Shown one piece after another: positions 22,315-35,380 of a stretch of 64,000 bases of DNA. The position numbers and the translations under genes are program-made. The notes beneath the pieces were generated by a model. The model saw only the letters and a program-made list of their open reading frames with translations. It ran no database searches and was not told the origin of the DNA. Numbering within the stretch: position 1 is the stretch's first letter; each line of letters opens with the position of its first letter. The DNA is taken from contig BBXU01000139.1 of the NCBI GenBank assembly GCA_001598975.1, forward strand, positions 49,988-113,987. Reading direction: 5' to 3'. This DNA is from Parachlorella kessleri. Taxonomy: Eukaryota > Chlorophyta > Trebouxiophyceae > Chlorellales > Chlorellaceae.

Positions 22315-25300
22315 ATGACAAAAAAGAGGAAAGCGGATGTCTATGTGTTTGATGGGGAGGAAGACAACCAGGATGCTTTAATTGCAGTTGGCAAGCAGCT
22401 CCTGTCTCCTCCTAAGGGCAAAGATGCGCTGTTGGGCCTCCTCAAGGTGAGGACCTGTCCAATACTGCCGTCAGGTTGGTTGTCGGCTTCGAAGAGGCGT
22501 GATAGCCAATAATCGCGCCCTAATAACAACCTGCAGAGGGCCAGGACGGCCCTGGAGGAGATACCACAGTCATCCGAGGGAGCAAAGCTTGTCATAGCCG
22601 ACCTGTCAAAAGCGCTTGGCAGGATGGAGCTGGTGGCACATAGGGACAAGGTGCTGCTGGACCACAGCAAAGCTGACCCTTCCCGCAGCTGTTGTGTGTG
22701 TATGACGTCTCTAGTATTCCTTGGATGCAAGGAATGAACCTGCTGCCGTGTGCAGGAGGTGCGACTCTACACGGCCGCTTGCATCTCAAACGTGCTCCAC
22801 CTTTTAGCCCCAGAAACTCGATTCTCTGATGACCAGCTGAAGGTACGGCAAAGGCTTACCTCTGTCAGAATAAGCCGGAATCGCTGCCACACAGCCAGAC
22901 AGTATACTTCACAGTGCGGGCATGCATAGTAAGGGCTTCGCCTGTAACTGCAGCGGCTTCGTATGCCCTGTTGCAGGATATTTTCCGCCTCTTAAACTCA
23001 GCATATGGTGAGCTGGAGGATCCAGCAGGGCCCAACTTCCAGCTTTGCCTTAGTATCCTGCAGACAGTCAGCCAGGTATGAGTGGCGCCAGCTGAGCGCA
23101 AACCAGCTGCTGGCAGCCAGGCCACGGCGTGCGAGTCTGGCTAGTGGCGTGTACCAAGGCATGGTCAAGATGTGACCTCAAGATGCATCCAAGTGCAGTG
23201 AAAGGTGGCTGCCTAGGAAGGCGATGGTCACCGCACCTCTGGGGTATCCCTGCAGGTCAAGTTGTCGATACTACTGCTGGATCTTGAAGCAGAAGACCTC
23301 ATCTGCGACCTCTTCAGAACAATCTTCACTGCCGTCAAGTGTGTCCTGGGATGATGAAAGGCCATGGATCATGCTGGCCTCGCCGGGTGCTATGCAGAAA
23401 GAGGGCCACCTGCTAGCCACACTTAGTGATGTCATCTCTCAGCATGGAACTCCCTTGCACCCACATGGGGCGGTTGAGGCTGTACACCTCGATGATGTTT
23501 GTGCTAGTCCAGGCATCCCTCGACCTCACTGCACTGTGCATTGTCCACTTCCTTACTATTGTGCTGCCGCTGCAGCGATGACAACCAGGGCATGGTGGAG
23601 GCGCTGGCCTTGGACCTGCTTGCCAGCATGCTGGAGGAAAGTGACGATATCTCCCAGCCTTTGCTCGATACAATACTGGCCAACCTATTGCCTGCTAAGC
23701 AGAAAGAGAACCCCGCAGCCTGCAGGTGGGTGATGCTCTCGCTGTAAGTAGCCTTGTGGCGGCATTGTATGGCCAGAGCAAAAGCTGAGAACCGTTTTGT
23801 CCTTCTGGCGCCTACATGGTGCAGGGCAACTCATAGTTGTGCCTTTGTTTGCGGCTGTGCACGGTCTCAGCGCGTGAGCTGGAGGCCTCAATGTGCACAT
23901 GGCGCACTTGGCCTGCACCTGGATGCCTACCTCAGCAGCACCACTACATATGTACTACTGCTGCCCGCAGGCTGACGCAGCAGCTGCTGCAGCGGACGGA
24001 GGCTGTTGTGCAGCCCTACCTGCAAAAGTTTCTGACCAATGCGCTGCTGGGGCTGCGCACGGATAGCGACCTAAGGGATGAGTGTCACAGCCTTATTTTC
24101 CAGGTAGGCAGGCTGGGTTTGGCAGGCTTTGAATGCGCAGAATTGGGACACGGCTGTCCGACCTCTTTAGCGGCGCAAACCCTGAGGTGGTGTGGGTGAT
24201 ATCTCATGCAGTGGAATGTTCGCAAGCCTGAATACCATGCAAGCTGCATGGGGCAGAGCAACAGGTGCGCTCAAGCAACTCCCCCGCAGTGCACCCTTGG
24301 CTCTCTGCCGCAGCTCTATCAAGTCGTACCCCAGGTGTTGCTACCAGTGCTGCCACATCTGGGCCCCGAGCTGCAAGTGGAGTCGGAGAGCAACCGCCTG
24401 GCGGCAGTGGACTTGCTGGGCAAGCTGTTCTCACAGCCGGGAAGGAGCAGCATCCTGCAGGAGTATGCAGAGCTGCTGCAGGATCTACTGAAGCGCTTGC
24501 ATGACCAAAAGGTGATACGGAGCCGTGCCGGTGGAAGCCTGTGTTGCTTCATGTCTGGCCAGAGATGCAAGCATAGCGAAGCTCCTGTGCAAGTCAATGA
24601 ATGTCCAGGCTGTCGAAGCAAGCAGTGCAATGTAGCTTGGTCTTTGGAAGGCTGTGTGCAAGCCTCATGTCCTAGCTACGAGCTCTAGACAGCCTGGTAT
24701 GCAAGGTTGTGAGTCAGGCATAATTTCTGCAATGCTGCAGGTTGATGTGCGGCTCAAGGTGCTAAGTTTTTGCAAGGGACTCATAGAAAATTGTCCCGAG
24801 GGCCATGGTCTTCGGACAACTACCATCCAGGTTAATGGGGCTGATCCAGCAATTATTGTTGCTTGCATGTAAGGTCGTGCGCAAGATGCTGGAGAGAGTA
24901 CGGAAGCCGTCCCTTGTGCCTTGTCTTGGACATGCTGCATTGCGCTGGCCGTACTTTCTGCCTTTCACTGAGAGCCACATATGATATAAGCTCCACCTTC
25001 TAGTGCGTATGTCACAGTACAATGCTCTCTTGGTGCGTCGGTGGCAGCCGCCATCCTGCCTAGCTACACCTATTGGCTGCCAGCAGGGAGTGGTGGACAG
25101 ACTGATGGATATAGACGACAAAGTGCGCATCACCGCGGCAGGCGTCTTCTGTGAGGTTGCAGCCGCACACCCTGCGCTGTCGACCCCGGCGTTGCTGGAG
25201 CCAGTACTGGAGCGACTACGCGACAGGAAGGTGGCTGTGCGCAGAGAGGTGGCGTCCCAGGTAGGCAGGATTGAAGTGCTGCAAACTCAGGGCTGATAGC

Positions 25301-28300
25301 TGCTGTTAGTAATAGTGGTGGTTGGGGTAGTTTTCTGTTACTTGCGGCCAACAGACAAGACTGTGAGTAACATAGAATGCAGGGTAGGTGTGCAGGCCTG
25401 TATTTGGGTTGTTGGTAGCCCCGTAGTTAGCATGCTTAATTTCCAAGCGCATGTTAAAAGCTTTGCGCCCGTGCTGCAGATTCTTGAACTGGCGCGGGCT
25501 TGGTGCATAAAGTGTCAACAGGGGGCCTCCACCAAATCTCCCAGCAAGGCCCAGGTAGGCACGCGAAAAAACTAGTGCCAAGGCCCTTCTGGATTGCATA
25601 TGCCCCGTGCACAGGCAACATTGGGACACAGGCAAACACATTAGAACCCACAGAACGCACCTGAGGAGCAGTCCGGCGCAATAGTATCGTGCCTATGCAC
25701 TCCGTTTCAAGAATGTCTTGCTTTAGAAGGCTTTTGCAATCTAGGTCCTTTGACTTACCCCGGTGGCAATCTTGCTTGCTTGCAGGTGATCCAGCTGATG
25801 TTGGTCCTCTGCAACTTGGTTACCCGTGACCCCGAGCTCATGGCGTACGCGCTGGGGCCACTCTTCAAGGGCGGCATTCTCCCAACCAAGCTGTCGAGAG
25901 ACACGCAAGTGGAGTGGTGGGCGCTCCTTTGGCAACGAGCAGGTGCGCAGTGCAAAGCGTGTCACTTTGGTCCCACTGGTGGGAACTTCACCAACCATGC
26001 CCTGGAGATGTCCGTGGCCACAAACGTAGATACTGGAGGGCAGAGGGCTACTCTGGCTCGTATCTGGCGTCTGCCTGAGAGCTTCAGTATCTTGATGTTG
26101 TGTGCCGCTTGTCCTGGCCCACTGGGTCCGGGCGGCCAGATCAGGTGTGAAAGGGAAAGGCGGGGCAACCATCTCCAACGAGTGACTGTCTCCATTGACC
26201 GCAGGTGAAGCTGGGCGAGAGTCGATATCCAAGCTGCTCCGCAGCAAGTATTTTCTCCAGAGGGCTGTCAGGGAGCTAGTGCAGCTTCGGGACGCGGCCA
26301 GGGAGCAGCGCAAGGCGGCGGGGGGTGACACAAGCTCTATGGCTGCTTCGGGAGCGGGCGCAGGTCCGTCAGGGTGGGAGGTAGCATGATTGCAAGATGC
26401 AATACCGAGCCAAGCAGAGCCCTTACAATATTAGGGACTGTGTACTTACAAGAAACGGCTTTTGGCCCTCCAGGGCGTCAAGCAAGCCCAGCATTCAAAC
26501 ACATCCTGTGCACCTTGTTGTGTTGTTGTTTGTTGTTGTTCAAGTGCATTTTTGTGTCCACATCAAGTGCGCGAGATGTGATATTGTGTGTGCAGCGAGC
26601 AACGAACATGCACATCTGCCGCCCCTCCTCTCTTGCAGGTATTGCGCTTCACCCAGGCGTGACCAGTATGAGCGGTCTTCGGGGAGACCCAGAGAAGGCG
26701 TTGCAGGCGGGGATGGCTCAACTGGCAAAATTGCTGCCGGATGTCCATAAGGCGGAGGAAGGTGCGCTGGCTGGCTGGCTGTGTGTGGTATGGTCACTGA
26801 ACCTCTCGCGCGGTGCAAGGCAGCCTGGTGCACTCTGCGGTAGTGCTGGGTTAGTCAGCATCACAGCCTGTGCTAACTCCTGATTGGGAACACAGCGGGT
26901 TTTAAGATTATCATCAAGTTCTAGAGAAGGGGGATAGCCAATGACGTGCAGTTGTATGATTTCTTGAGCTGTGAAGGGTGAAAGATGTGATTGGACCCAG
27001 GATGCATTCAGCCGCATAGCTGGATTGTGTTTGCACTGGTGCAAGCCCACGGTTGGCGCAGTGTGTACCTCCTTGACGCGGCACTAAGGTGTGCTCTGCA
27101 GGCCTGCTGAAACTGTGGGAGATGAAGGATAACCACATCTTCCGGGGCCTAGCCACGCTGGCAGCGTACGGCACTACCCTGGAAAAGGCCACTGTCACTG
27201 GCAAAGATGTGGTGCAGGTATGACGCTTACCATCACTTACAGCACAAGGGTGTTGAGAATCCACCAGCATGAGCAAGCTGGAATTAAGTAACACTGGGAT
27301 TGAGTGACGAGGTAAGTATTGTTTGCTAATTGGCTGCTTGTCCCATATGCCTTTTGTTGCAGAGGGTGGGGTCCAAGGGTCCTGCTGCGGAGGTTGCCCG
27401 GGTCCTGGTTGCCCGCATCACCCCCTCCCTGCTGGCACCGGAGCTGCTGCATGCCGCGATGGACCAGGCTGCCGACAGCCAGGAAGGTGAGAGTTCCAGC
27501 TGGAAATTTTCGCTGTCGTAGCGGCATTCTCGTGTCCAAAAGGTCGACTTGTCAGCCTCCCTTAGCATATGTGGATTTTTTCCCTAGAACTTGTTGCAGG
27601 GCTGGATTGAATGCTTCTAAACTGCATCAGCCAGGTCGTAAGTTGGCTTGTCAAGCTGCCGGACCTCACAAACATGTGAATACTCGCCATCCTGCTGCTG
27701 CAGTCCAAGACCTGCTGGTGGACATGGCCGCCATCATGCCGCAGCTGTTTGCCCAGGGCCTAGGGCCCCTGAGCCGCATGCTGGACCAGGACGACCCCCT
27801 GCTGGCCAGCTGCGCTGCCCGGGTGCTGGCCAAGGGGGGGCGCTACCTGGCAGCTGCCAGCCAGGGCAAGGAAGAGGCGGCCGCGGAGTGGGAGGAGCTG
27901 GTGGGCAAGGTAGGGAGGGAGTAAGCAGTGCAGGGCAGGGCAGGCAACTGGGAGAGACGCTTATGCCTTTTTCCTTCCACTGCTTGCGGAGACGGTGGCT
28001 GTGGATTGCATGTAGAACGGTTGCCCTCACTGAGTTGCGTGTGGTCTAGCCTGTCAACTAGCTATGTGAGGCCCCGGGGAGGGATTTTTTGTCTTGTTGT
28101 GCAGTCTGCCGGTATGTGAGCTGCTGTAGGCACAGTTTGCATATCGCATCTGGTGTTTGCACCCAACTTGCAAGCCCCCGTACCGTACCGCTGCACTGCA
28201 GACGCAGGGCGTGCTGCTGGAGATGTGCAGCGGCAACAGCCCCGCCAGCGCCAAGGCTGCTGTGTATGCTTTGGTCACCCTGCTGGGAACGGAACGTGCC

Positions 28301-31300
28301 ACTGTGGCCCTGCGCACAGCTTGTGAGGCGGCCCTGGACGCCATGAAGCGCCCTTCCACCCTTAATGACCATCCCAAGCTCCTCACGGTGAGAGGCTGTG
28401 ATGCGGCTTGTCCTATCTGAATCGGAGAACCGCAAAGGAGATTTTTGCCAGGGCTTGCAGCTATGGGCGCCAGCGTGCACCTGCAGGGCCTGGGGGGATG
28501 ATGGCCCAGCATCAGCTGCAGTCCTGCTGTGAAGGGGCATATACTAGTGAGGTCGATCGCAGCGACACAGCCTGCTTCCCTGGCCTTGCTGTGCAGGCGC
28601 TCAAGGTGCTGACGACTGTCGGGCGTGTGCTGCCGTCGCTGTTTGCGGAGCATGCTGACGAGCTGACTGACTTTGTCTTGAACCAGCTACTGGCAGAGGA
28701 CCTAACCAGGTCAGCTGCTGTGGGATTGAGACTTGCATTGCAAACGAGTGCACTGACCAGGTGACAGTGTAAGATGAGATGGGTGCATGTTGCTGCTTAT
28801 TGCTTGTATTCGTCCTGCTCACCAATTGTGTAAGTCGAGGGCATGCAAGCTCTTAGCATGGCTGAAAGCCTTTTGCAGGGGCAAGCCTCTCCGGCCGGAG
28901 ACGGACACTGCGGGCCAGGAGTGGGGCCGGCCAACAGCTGGCATTGCCATCAAGGCTGCAGCAGTCAAGGTGGACATGCGCCTGCCGCTTTCGCTCTGTG
29001 CTTGTTGGCCATCTTGCTGCTTTGTGCTTGTCGCCAACCGGGGTTATCTGCTGCGCAACTTGTGACCCTGAGAGGTGTCTTATACATGCGCCTGGCTGGT
29101 GCAGGCACTGGCACAAGGCTTTGTACCAGACAGTCGCAAAGCGCAGCTGACTAAGGATGTGGTCGAGACAGTCAAGGTGGTGCTGGAAAGGCTGGTGGGG
29201 CTCCTCAACCCCGATGAGGAGAGCGAGGCATTTGAGAGCATTGGGTGAGCACGATCGCCACCCATACAGTGCTGTGCCCAGTAGGTCTGGCGTTTTATTA
29301 CCGCTACATGTTAAGTGACGTGGAGCCTCGCTTTGCGCCTTTGATCTCACCTGCAAGGCTGCCTTGCAGGTGAGCTGCTGTTGGGACTGTGGAGCATCCC
29401 TGCGGCTCCCAGCGACCTTCTTGATTACAATAGCTCCCTGCCTATGTGAGTGTGCGCAGGCTGGTTGGACCAGTGGATGGGGGCTGGCTGCGCTGCGCAT
29501 CCGCCACCGCAATGCTGCGGCTGGCCCGTGCACACGACCACAGCTTCAGCAGCGACCAGTATGTGGAGCTGGCACTGAGTGTGCAGGTACAACAAAGGCT
29601 AGTATCTATAGTTAAAAGATTATGACAGCCTGTATACGACTACCAATATGGTTGCATGCCTTCGTAACAGAGGACTTGCACTAGGCCCTGCACCTCTAAA
29701 GGCCATCTGGCTGGCTCATGTTGCCCCTATGTTGCAGTGTTGCCTCTTACCAGGCTGCCTCCTGCTGCTCTGCAGGACCCCCTCCCTGAGGCGCGCCGAG
29801 TGCTCGTCACCAAGCTGGCTAAGACCATTCACCACTTTGAGGTGAGCCCTCATGGCCCCATTCGCAAGGGCACAGCAGTGCTCCCTGAGTTCTTCTTTCT
29901 CCTGCACGGCCATGGCGTGTGTGTCTCAACCTGTTGGAGTGACTTGAGTTGCCAAGTTTTCCTGGAAAGCGTACTGCCACATGGCGCTGTTGCCGAAGTC
30001 CACCTAGAGTGGCATGATCTAAATACACCAAGCCCACGTCATCTGACTACTACTTCGTTCGCATATCCGCGGCTCATGAGCATGGCTTGACACATGCAGG
30101 CCAGCCCTCAACGTGCCGCCAAGTATGCTGCCATGCTGGGTCTGCTGGCAGTTGACCCACAGCCAGGCAATCAGGCAGCCGCGTTCAAAGTGCTGCGAGA
30201 GTATGTGGCATTGAGAAGGTAGGCAAGGCGGCTTGGTCATGCAGCCATTGCCCAACACTCAATCTTTGGTGATCTTCTTAGGGGCCCCTGAGCCTGGTTG
30301 CAGCGCGGCGTTTGGCTATAAGGTGCTTGCGTTGCGCCCCTGCTCGTGTCCCTGTACAAGTTCGGGCGTGCCACTCAAGCCTACAGCAGTTGCCGCATGA
30401 GAATCTCAACCTCACATGCACTGTGCAGGCGGCACTTGCAGCAGGCCGCACAGGTCACAGCTGCTGCGGGCGGCGGCGGCGCCAACATGATCCACGACAT
30501 GCCGGAGTTCATGCTGCCTTACCTCATCTTCATCCTGGCACACCACCCTGACTACCCTGCACCAGAGGTGCCTGCCTGGCTGTGCCTCTTGGTTGTGTGA
30601 CTGATCCAAGGGTGGTGCGTTGTTTGTGTGCGTACGTGTGTGCTTGCTTGTTTCCTACTGGGTGCGAGGCCTTTACTGCTGTCTTGTGCCGAATGGGAAA
30701 TTGCTGGCGCATTGTCCAAGCTTGAAATGTGCTTGCTGACATGGTTTGCAGGAGCAAGAGGGCATAAGTGGAGAAGAAGAGGAGGAAATGTCGCTGGAGC
30801 CATTCCAAAACATGCTGCAGGTGGCTCATGTACCCTGCTGCAGTTAGTCACAATGTCCCTGCGCTGCTGCAAGGCTGGTGGGAAGTTGCCTCATCAATGC
30901 AAAGCGGAGGCATGGAACACCTGGGAGCTGCAAATGAAGGTCGGCGGTGTGAAGTAAAAGCTCCACCAGAACATTGCTGTTACACACAGCGCTTCTCAGG
31001 GGAGGAGGCCTGCTTATCGCTGCCACATGCACATGTTGCACGCAGTTCTGCCTGGAGCCGCTGATCTTCCCTGCTGAGGCGCCCACCAGCCCCACAGAGA
31101 TCGGGCAGGCCATCCCTCCCACCATCAAGCTGCTGCGCACGCTAAAGTTCTGTGAGGACACATGTGAGCGAGGGTTGGATGGTGTTTAAGCACTTGAGAA
31201 AACATGGTGCACTGTTGCACTGAGTGTGACTGTCGGTTACCTTTTGAAGGACAGGAATCCTAAGAGCGGTTGCCAAGCTGTTAGGGCCGACGCGGCATGC

Positions 31301-34300
31301 GGCCCTGTAAAGCTGATAGCACATCATGCTGGGCAGCATGCAGAATGCCCTACAGAAGGCACCCGTAGGGGGCTGACTGTGATTTGCATGGGCTGTGCAG
31401 CGCCGGGGGAGCAGCAGCGTAGCGAGGCCGCCTGGCAGCTGTGCGACATCGGCATGTCCCTGGTGAAAGCCCTGGCTGACAGGGCGACCAAGGGCAAGCC
31501 GCTGGAGGTGGGGCTCGACCTGGGGTGGGGCTAGTAAGGTCCTGCAGTGGGTCATCACAAGGGCCAGGTCCGCTAGTGCGTGTGTTGCATTGCAGGCGTA
31601 CTTGCAGGCTCAAATGCTAATGTGCACACGCCTCAAGCACTGCTTGGACATTTCAATGTGGGGGCAGTAACTGGACCAGGCCAGGGCTACAACGGGGGCT
31701 GTTGCTGGCAGCGCCGCTTGACTGACGCTGAGCCCACTTCTTTGATTGTTTCCCTGCAGGTCGGTCGCTTCCCTGGGAGTGTGGTGCTGCCCCGCATGTT
31801 CTTCCGACCCAAGGACATGCGCAAGGAAGGTGAGTAGAGAGGCTGTCGTATTAGGCAAAGCATTGTGACCTTTTGCACTGGCTGTGCCGGGCATGATGCA
31901 GCTTTTGAACTTGTTGCAGAAGCACCATCACGGAGCTGCATACATATTGACTTGGACCCCTGGATGACAGGCACAAATTTGACTCTACTTTTGCAGAGAA
32001 GAAGCCGGACGGCAGCAGCCTACCCCACGGCTTTAGTCCCGTATTGACGGAGGAGCTCTACTCGCAGCGCTTTGCAAAAATGCAGCTGCTGGGGTCTTCA
32101 AAGCGGCGGGCTGCCGCTCGCAGCAGAGCACAGCATGGCAAGCAGCAAGCGCAGCAGACCCTAGAGAGTGGGGATGAGGGCAGCGCTGGTGACGAACAAG
32201 GCTCAGGTGGGCAAATTCTCCTGGCTGGTGAGCATTAGTTCTTTAAGGGGCATTTCACGTAATAGGGTGAAATTGGAGCCTGCGTTAACATCATGCTGGG
32301 TGCTACACCCCTGACTTACTAGTGTCGATGTGCACCAGCAGGCAGTCAGCCTAGCTTTGTAACTGTCCTGTTGTCCTGACATGCTGAGCTGTGCTGGCTC
32401 GCTTTCTCATTCAGATGCAGACCCTGAGCAAGCGAGGGGGAGCAAGGGGTCACAACGCAAGGCGCAGGGCGCGCCTCAGCAGCGGCAGGCCAAAAGGTGA
32501 GGTGTGGTGGAGCGTCAGGGGCTCAGGGTATTAGGCACTGGTGATCTCCTGGCTGTATGCCCACTTGCCGCTTTGTTCTGTTGGTGCTGAGCGTAGTGTT
32601 AGGGCTCGGCCTGTGGTTCGCTACACCAGGCTGCCACCTTCATGGAAGCCAGCCCCTTCGCAGATTGCTCTCACCGCTGGTAGTCCACAACAGCGGTCTC
32701 TTGGTCAGCAAAATTTGCAGATCCCCAGTTGGCACAGTCTTGGTCAAATACCGATTTGCTTGCCATGTTCTTCTTATCGGGTGCGTGTGAGCCTCCTGGC
32801 GCAGCTGGCAGCTCGAACTGGCAAGGAAGGGTCCTCAGTGCAAGCCTGAGGGTATGTCCCTCAGCATTGCCATGCAGGCCCAACAATGCTGTCAAGAGAA
32901 AACAACATGGTGTTGGGGAAGACGCAGCAGCAGCAGGCGGGCAGAAGGAAGGGGCACCCCCTAAGCGCAAGAGAGCAGCGCCTGGTGAGCAGGGGATGCC
33001 TTGAAGCCAGCTCAACTTTGCTGCTTTTGAGTAAATGTCACAGGATCGTGACCCAGCTGCAGCAAGGCATGGCTGAGCGCCTCTCAAGTTGCTTGTACAC
33101 AGTAGAACAAGCAAGCTACAGAAATGCCTCATGGCTGCTTACAGTGAGTATTGATCGAAATCTTTTACAGGTGGCGCCCAGGGCAAGGGCAAGAAGGAGG
33201 CTAAGGTGGAGTCTCCAGCCAGCAGGCAGCAGCCAAGGTGAGGGGCCACCAGTGGTGCTGATTCAGGATGAGGGCTGTCAAGGGTGGTGCTGTGAGAGAG
33301 GCGTGGATAGAGTGGCCCCATTCGCTGCGCGCTTGGAGTATTGTGGAACACAACAGGAGCCGTGCATTGAAGGGGCCCCTTATAGACTAACCCTGTTGTG
33401 GATTTCACATGCCCTTTGCAGGCGGGGCGCCAAGTCGATAGCAGAGACTAAGCTTCGAGCAGACACATCAGACGAAGAGGAGGAGGAGGAGGAACAGCAG
33501 CAGCAGCCTGCGGCCAGCAGGCGACCGGCCACGCAGCAAGGGCAGCAGGCGGCCATCGGAGCAGCAGGAGCACCGGCAGGAAGGAGAAGAGCGGAAAAAC
33601 AAGACGATGGGGGAGAGGTTGGTCTCTAAGTCTAGCTGATTTGCTGCTTCATCAATGACAGCAGCAATACCGTCAAATGTGCACCTGTTGTTGCTGTGTT
33701 CTGGCTGTTAGCTACAATGTATGGTTTGCTGGGGGCTACCTTCTGCTCACTCATGTTCGTTTTCAGCTGGCAACCTGGTTACCGCCCAGCCTTTTGCGCC
33801 CTGCCTGCTGCAGAGCGATTTCGAAAACGCCAGTATGGGCTCTCCTGAAGCCGGCCCTGGCAGGTCTAAGCGCCCGCCACAGCAGCAGAATGGAAAGCAC
33901 CAGCAGCAAGGGCAGCAGCCACAGCAGCAGCGGCAACGGCAGCAAAGGGAGGACCAGCCCCTTAAGCAGCAGGAGCATAAGCACCAGCCGAAAGCCCAGA
34001 AAGCGCCATGTGACCTGCATGCGCCTAGTGAGGATGAGTGGTCAGAAGAGGAGGCAGAAGAGCAGCAGCAGCAACCCCCGCCTCCAACCCGAGGAGCCGC
34101 AAGGTGTGCTGCTCTGTGGTGCTGTTCAGGCTGTCTTGTGTTGCCGACACTAAAGCGTATCGTACAACGGCAGGGTGGCAGTGGCAAGATCTTGGAGTTG
34201 CAAGCCACAAGTGCTGATGCAAGGAGGCCCCTTTTAATTCATGGAAGTCCCAATGCAGCACACAGATGTGTTGGGTATGCCAGCTATTTTGCTGCCATAC

Positions 34301-34476
34301 TTGAAGCACATTAATATGAGCCATACGAATTGAGATGTCGTCCAATCCAATGCAGGCAGGCAGCGGCTACATTGAAGGCAGGGTCCAAGCCTGGTGCAGC
34401 CAAAGGTGCAGGGAAGGGCAAGTCAGGAAAGGCAGCAGGAGCTTTGATACCAAAGAGTAAGAATGTCAAGGCGTGA
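22315..34476 (+). CDS. PDS5: Sister chromatid cohesion protein PDS5
   Basis: HEAT-repeat regulator of cohesin, acting on chromosomes in the nucleus. Many small exons over 12 kb. The start MTKKRKADVYVFDGEEDNQD is followed by LLSPPKGKDALLGLL, KALGRMELVAHRDK, EVRLYTAACISNVLHLLAPE, DIFRLLNSAYGELEDPAG and VKLSILLLDLEAEDLICDLF, the typical N-terminal helices of PDS5. Mid-region exons include VDRLMDIDDKVRITAAGVF with LERLRDRKVAVRREVASQ, ILELARAWCIKCQQG, LPTKLSRDTQVEWWALLW and LLKLWEMKDNHIFRGLATLA. HEAT-like exons continue to about 31850. The C-terminal part (32000-34476) is disordered: Lys/Arg-rich, acidic (DTSDEEEEEEEQQQQ) and Gln-rich tracts, ending SGKAAGALIPKSKNVKA with TGA at 34474-34476. The order of segments matches PDS5 rather than SCC2 or other HEAT proteins. 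Some exons in the middle and tail are inferred from frame and splice signals only. Confidence 0.88.
33470..34090 (+). repeat. GAG/CAG triplet tracts encoding Glu/Gln-rich PDS5 tail
   Basis: Imperfect GAG and CAG runs (for example at 33477-33508 and 33883-33945) encode Glu and Gln tracts in the last PDS5 exons. On the other strand the same bases give long Leu/Cys-rich ORFs that are not genes. Such tracts are prone to length change. Confidence 0.7.
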
Positions 34477-35380
34477 CGCCGGGCGAAGTTGGGATCAGTG
34501 GTATGACAATAGTGTTACTACTAATGTCAAAGCACGCTTCCATGGTGTTCAGGGTTTTAAAGTTTTGCAACTTTAACTGTGTTTGACATGTGATGAAATC
34601 AGAATGCTGCCTTAGGCACGGGAGCTATCTGTGTCTGAAATATCTTGGGCATGGGAGCTACGTGTGGCTGTACAATGGTGGATTGATGAGGCTGCCATGT
34701 AGGCGGTGCCAATACTGCCATCAGTTGATGGCATGTTTGACTCGGATGGTTGTGCGCGAGCACCACATTGGGGCTTGTATGGCACTGACCACCTTCGTTT
34801 CTATCTGACAAACACGGACAGTTCTCGCCATTTTTCTGTACTTGCATCACATTTGTTCTTGTGCTCAGGTAGTAACTTTTGCTGCAGCCTCCCTGGCTTA
34901 CTGTCACTGTTTGTATACCGTTTATGTCAGACATTTACGGTATCTGCCTCTTCCCCTTCCCTAACAGTGTGCACAGGCACAATATTACACTCTTGCACAA
35001 TATGAGCAGCATGACGAGTAATCAACATGTACTGCCTTGCTTGAACCACAACGGAACCACAACGGATGTTACTTGCAGACCATGTCATTGACAGAAACCC
35101 CACCTTCCAACCCAACAATATGCCGCTTGCCAAAATGGCATGCATGCAAAGCAACGAAATTTCGCAGTGTACTGACAGCCACGCAAAAGAACGCGTGTGT
35201 GCATACAAGCCACATCGGCTGAGAATGCAAAACTGTAGGCGGTGCTTGCTTGCACAAGCACGACCTAGCCACATCGTATATATCCATTATGCAGGATCAG
35301 GAAAAAACCAGTGTCGCTGCCTATACAGCAGCAGACACCCACACCATCTTATAGTAAGCTTCCACGCATTACTATTGTAA
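34477..35380. other. Intergenic region between convergent PDS5 and catalase genes
   Basis: About 900 bases of 3' UTR and spacer. It contains a perfect 8-bp stem with a TTGC loop at 34557-34576, a degenerate 33-base repeat (34615 and 34648, both reading GGCA-GGGAGCTA) and a 12-base tandem repeat of GAACCACAACGG near 35042-35065. No gene is supported. Confidence 0.55.
34557..34576 (+). other. AT-rich hairpin downstream of PDS5
   Basis: TTAAAGTT, loop TTGC, AACTTTAA: a perfect 8-bp stem 80 bases after the PDS5 stop codon. It could be a 3' UTR element or take part in 3' end formation. Confidence 0.45.

Noticed and set aside
33747..34208. Long Leu/Cys-rich hydrophobic ORFs on the minus strand, resembling membrane proteins
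   Set aside because: They are the antisense reading of CAG/GAG triplet tracts that encode the Gln/Glu-rich PDS5 tail on the plus strand.
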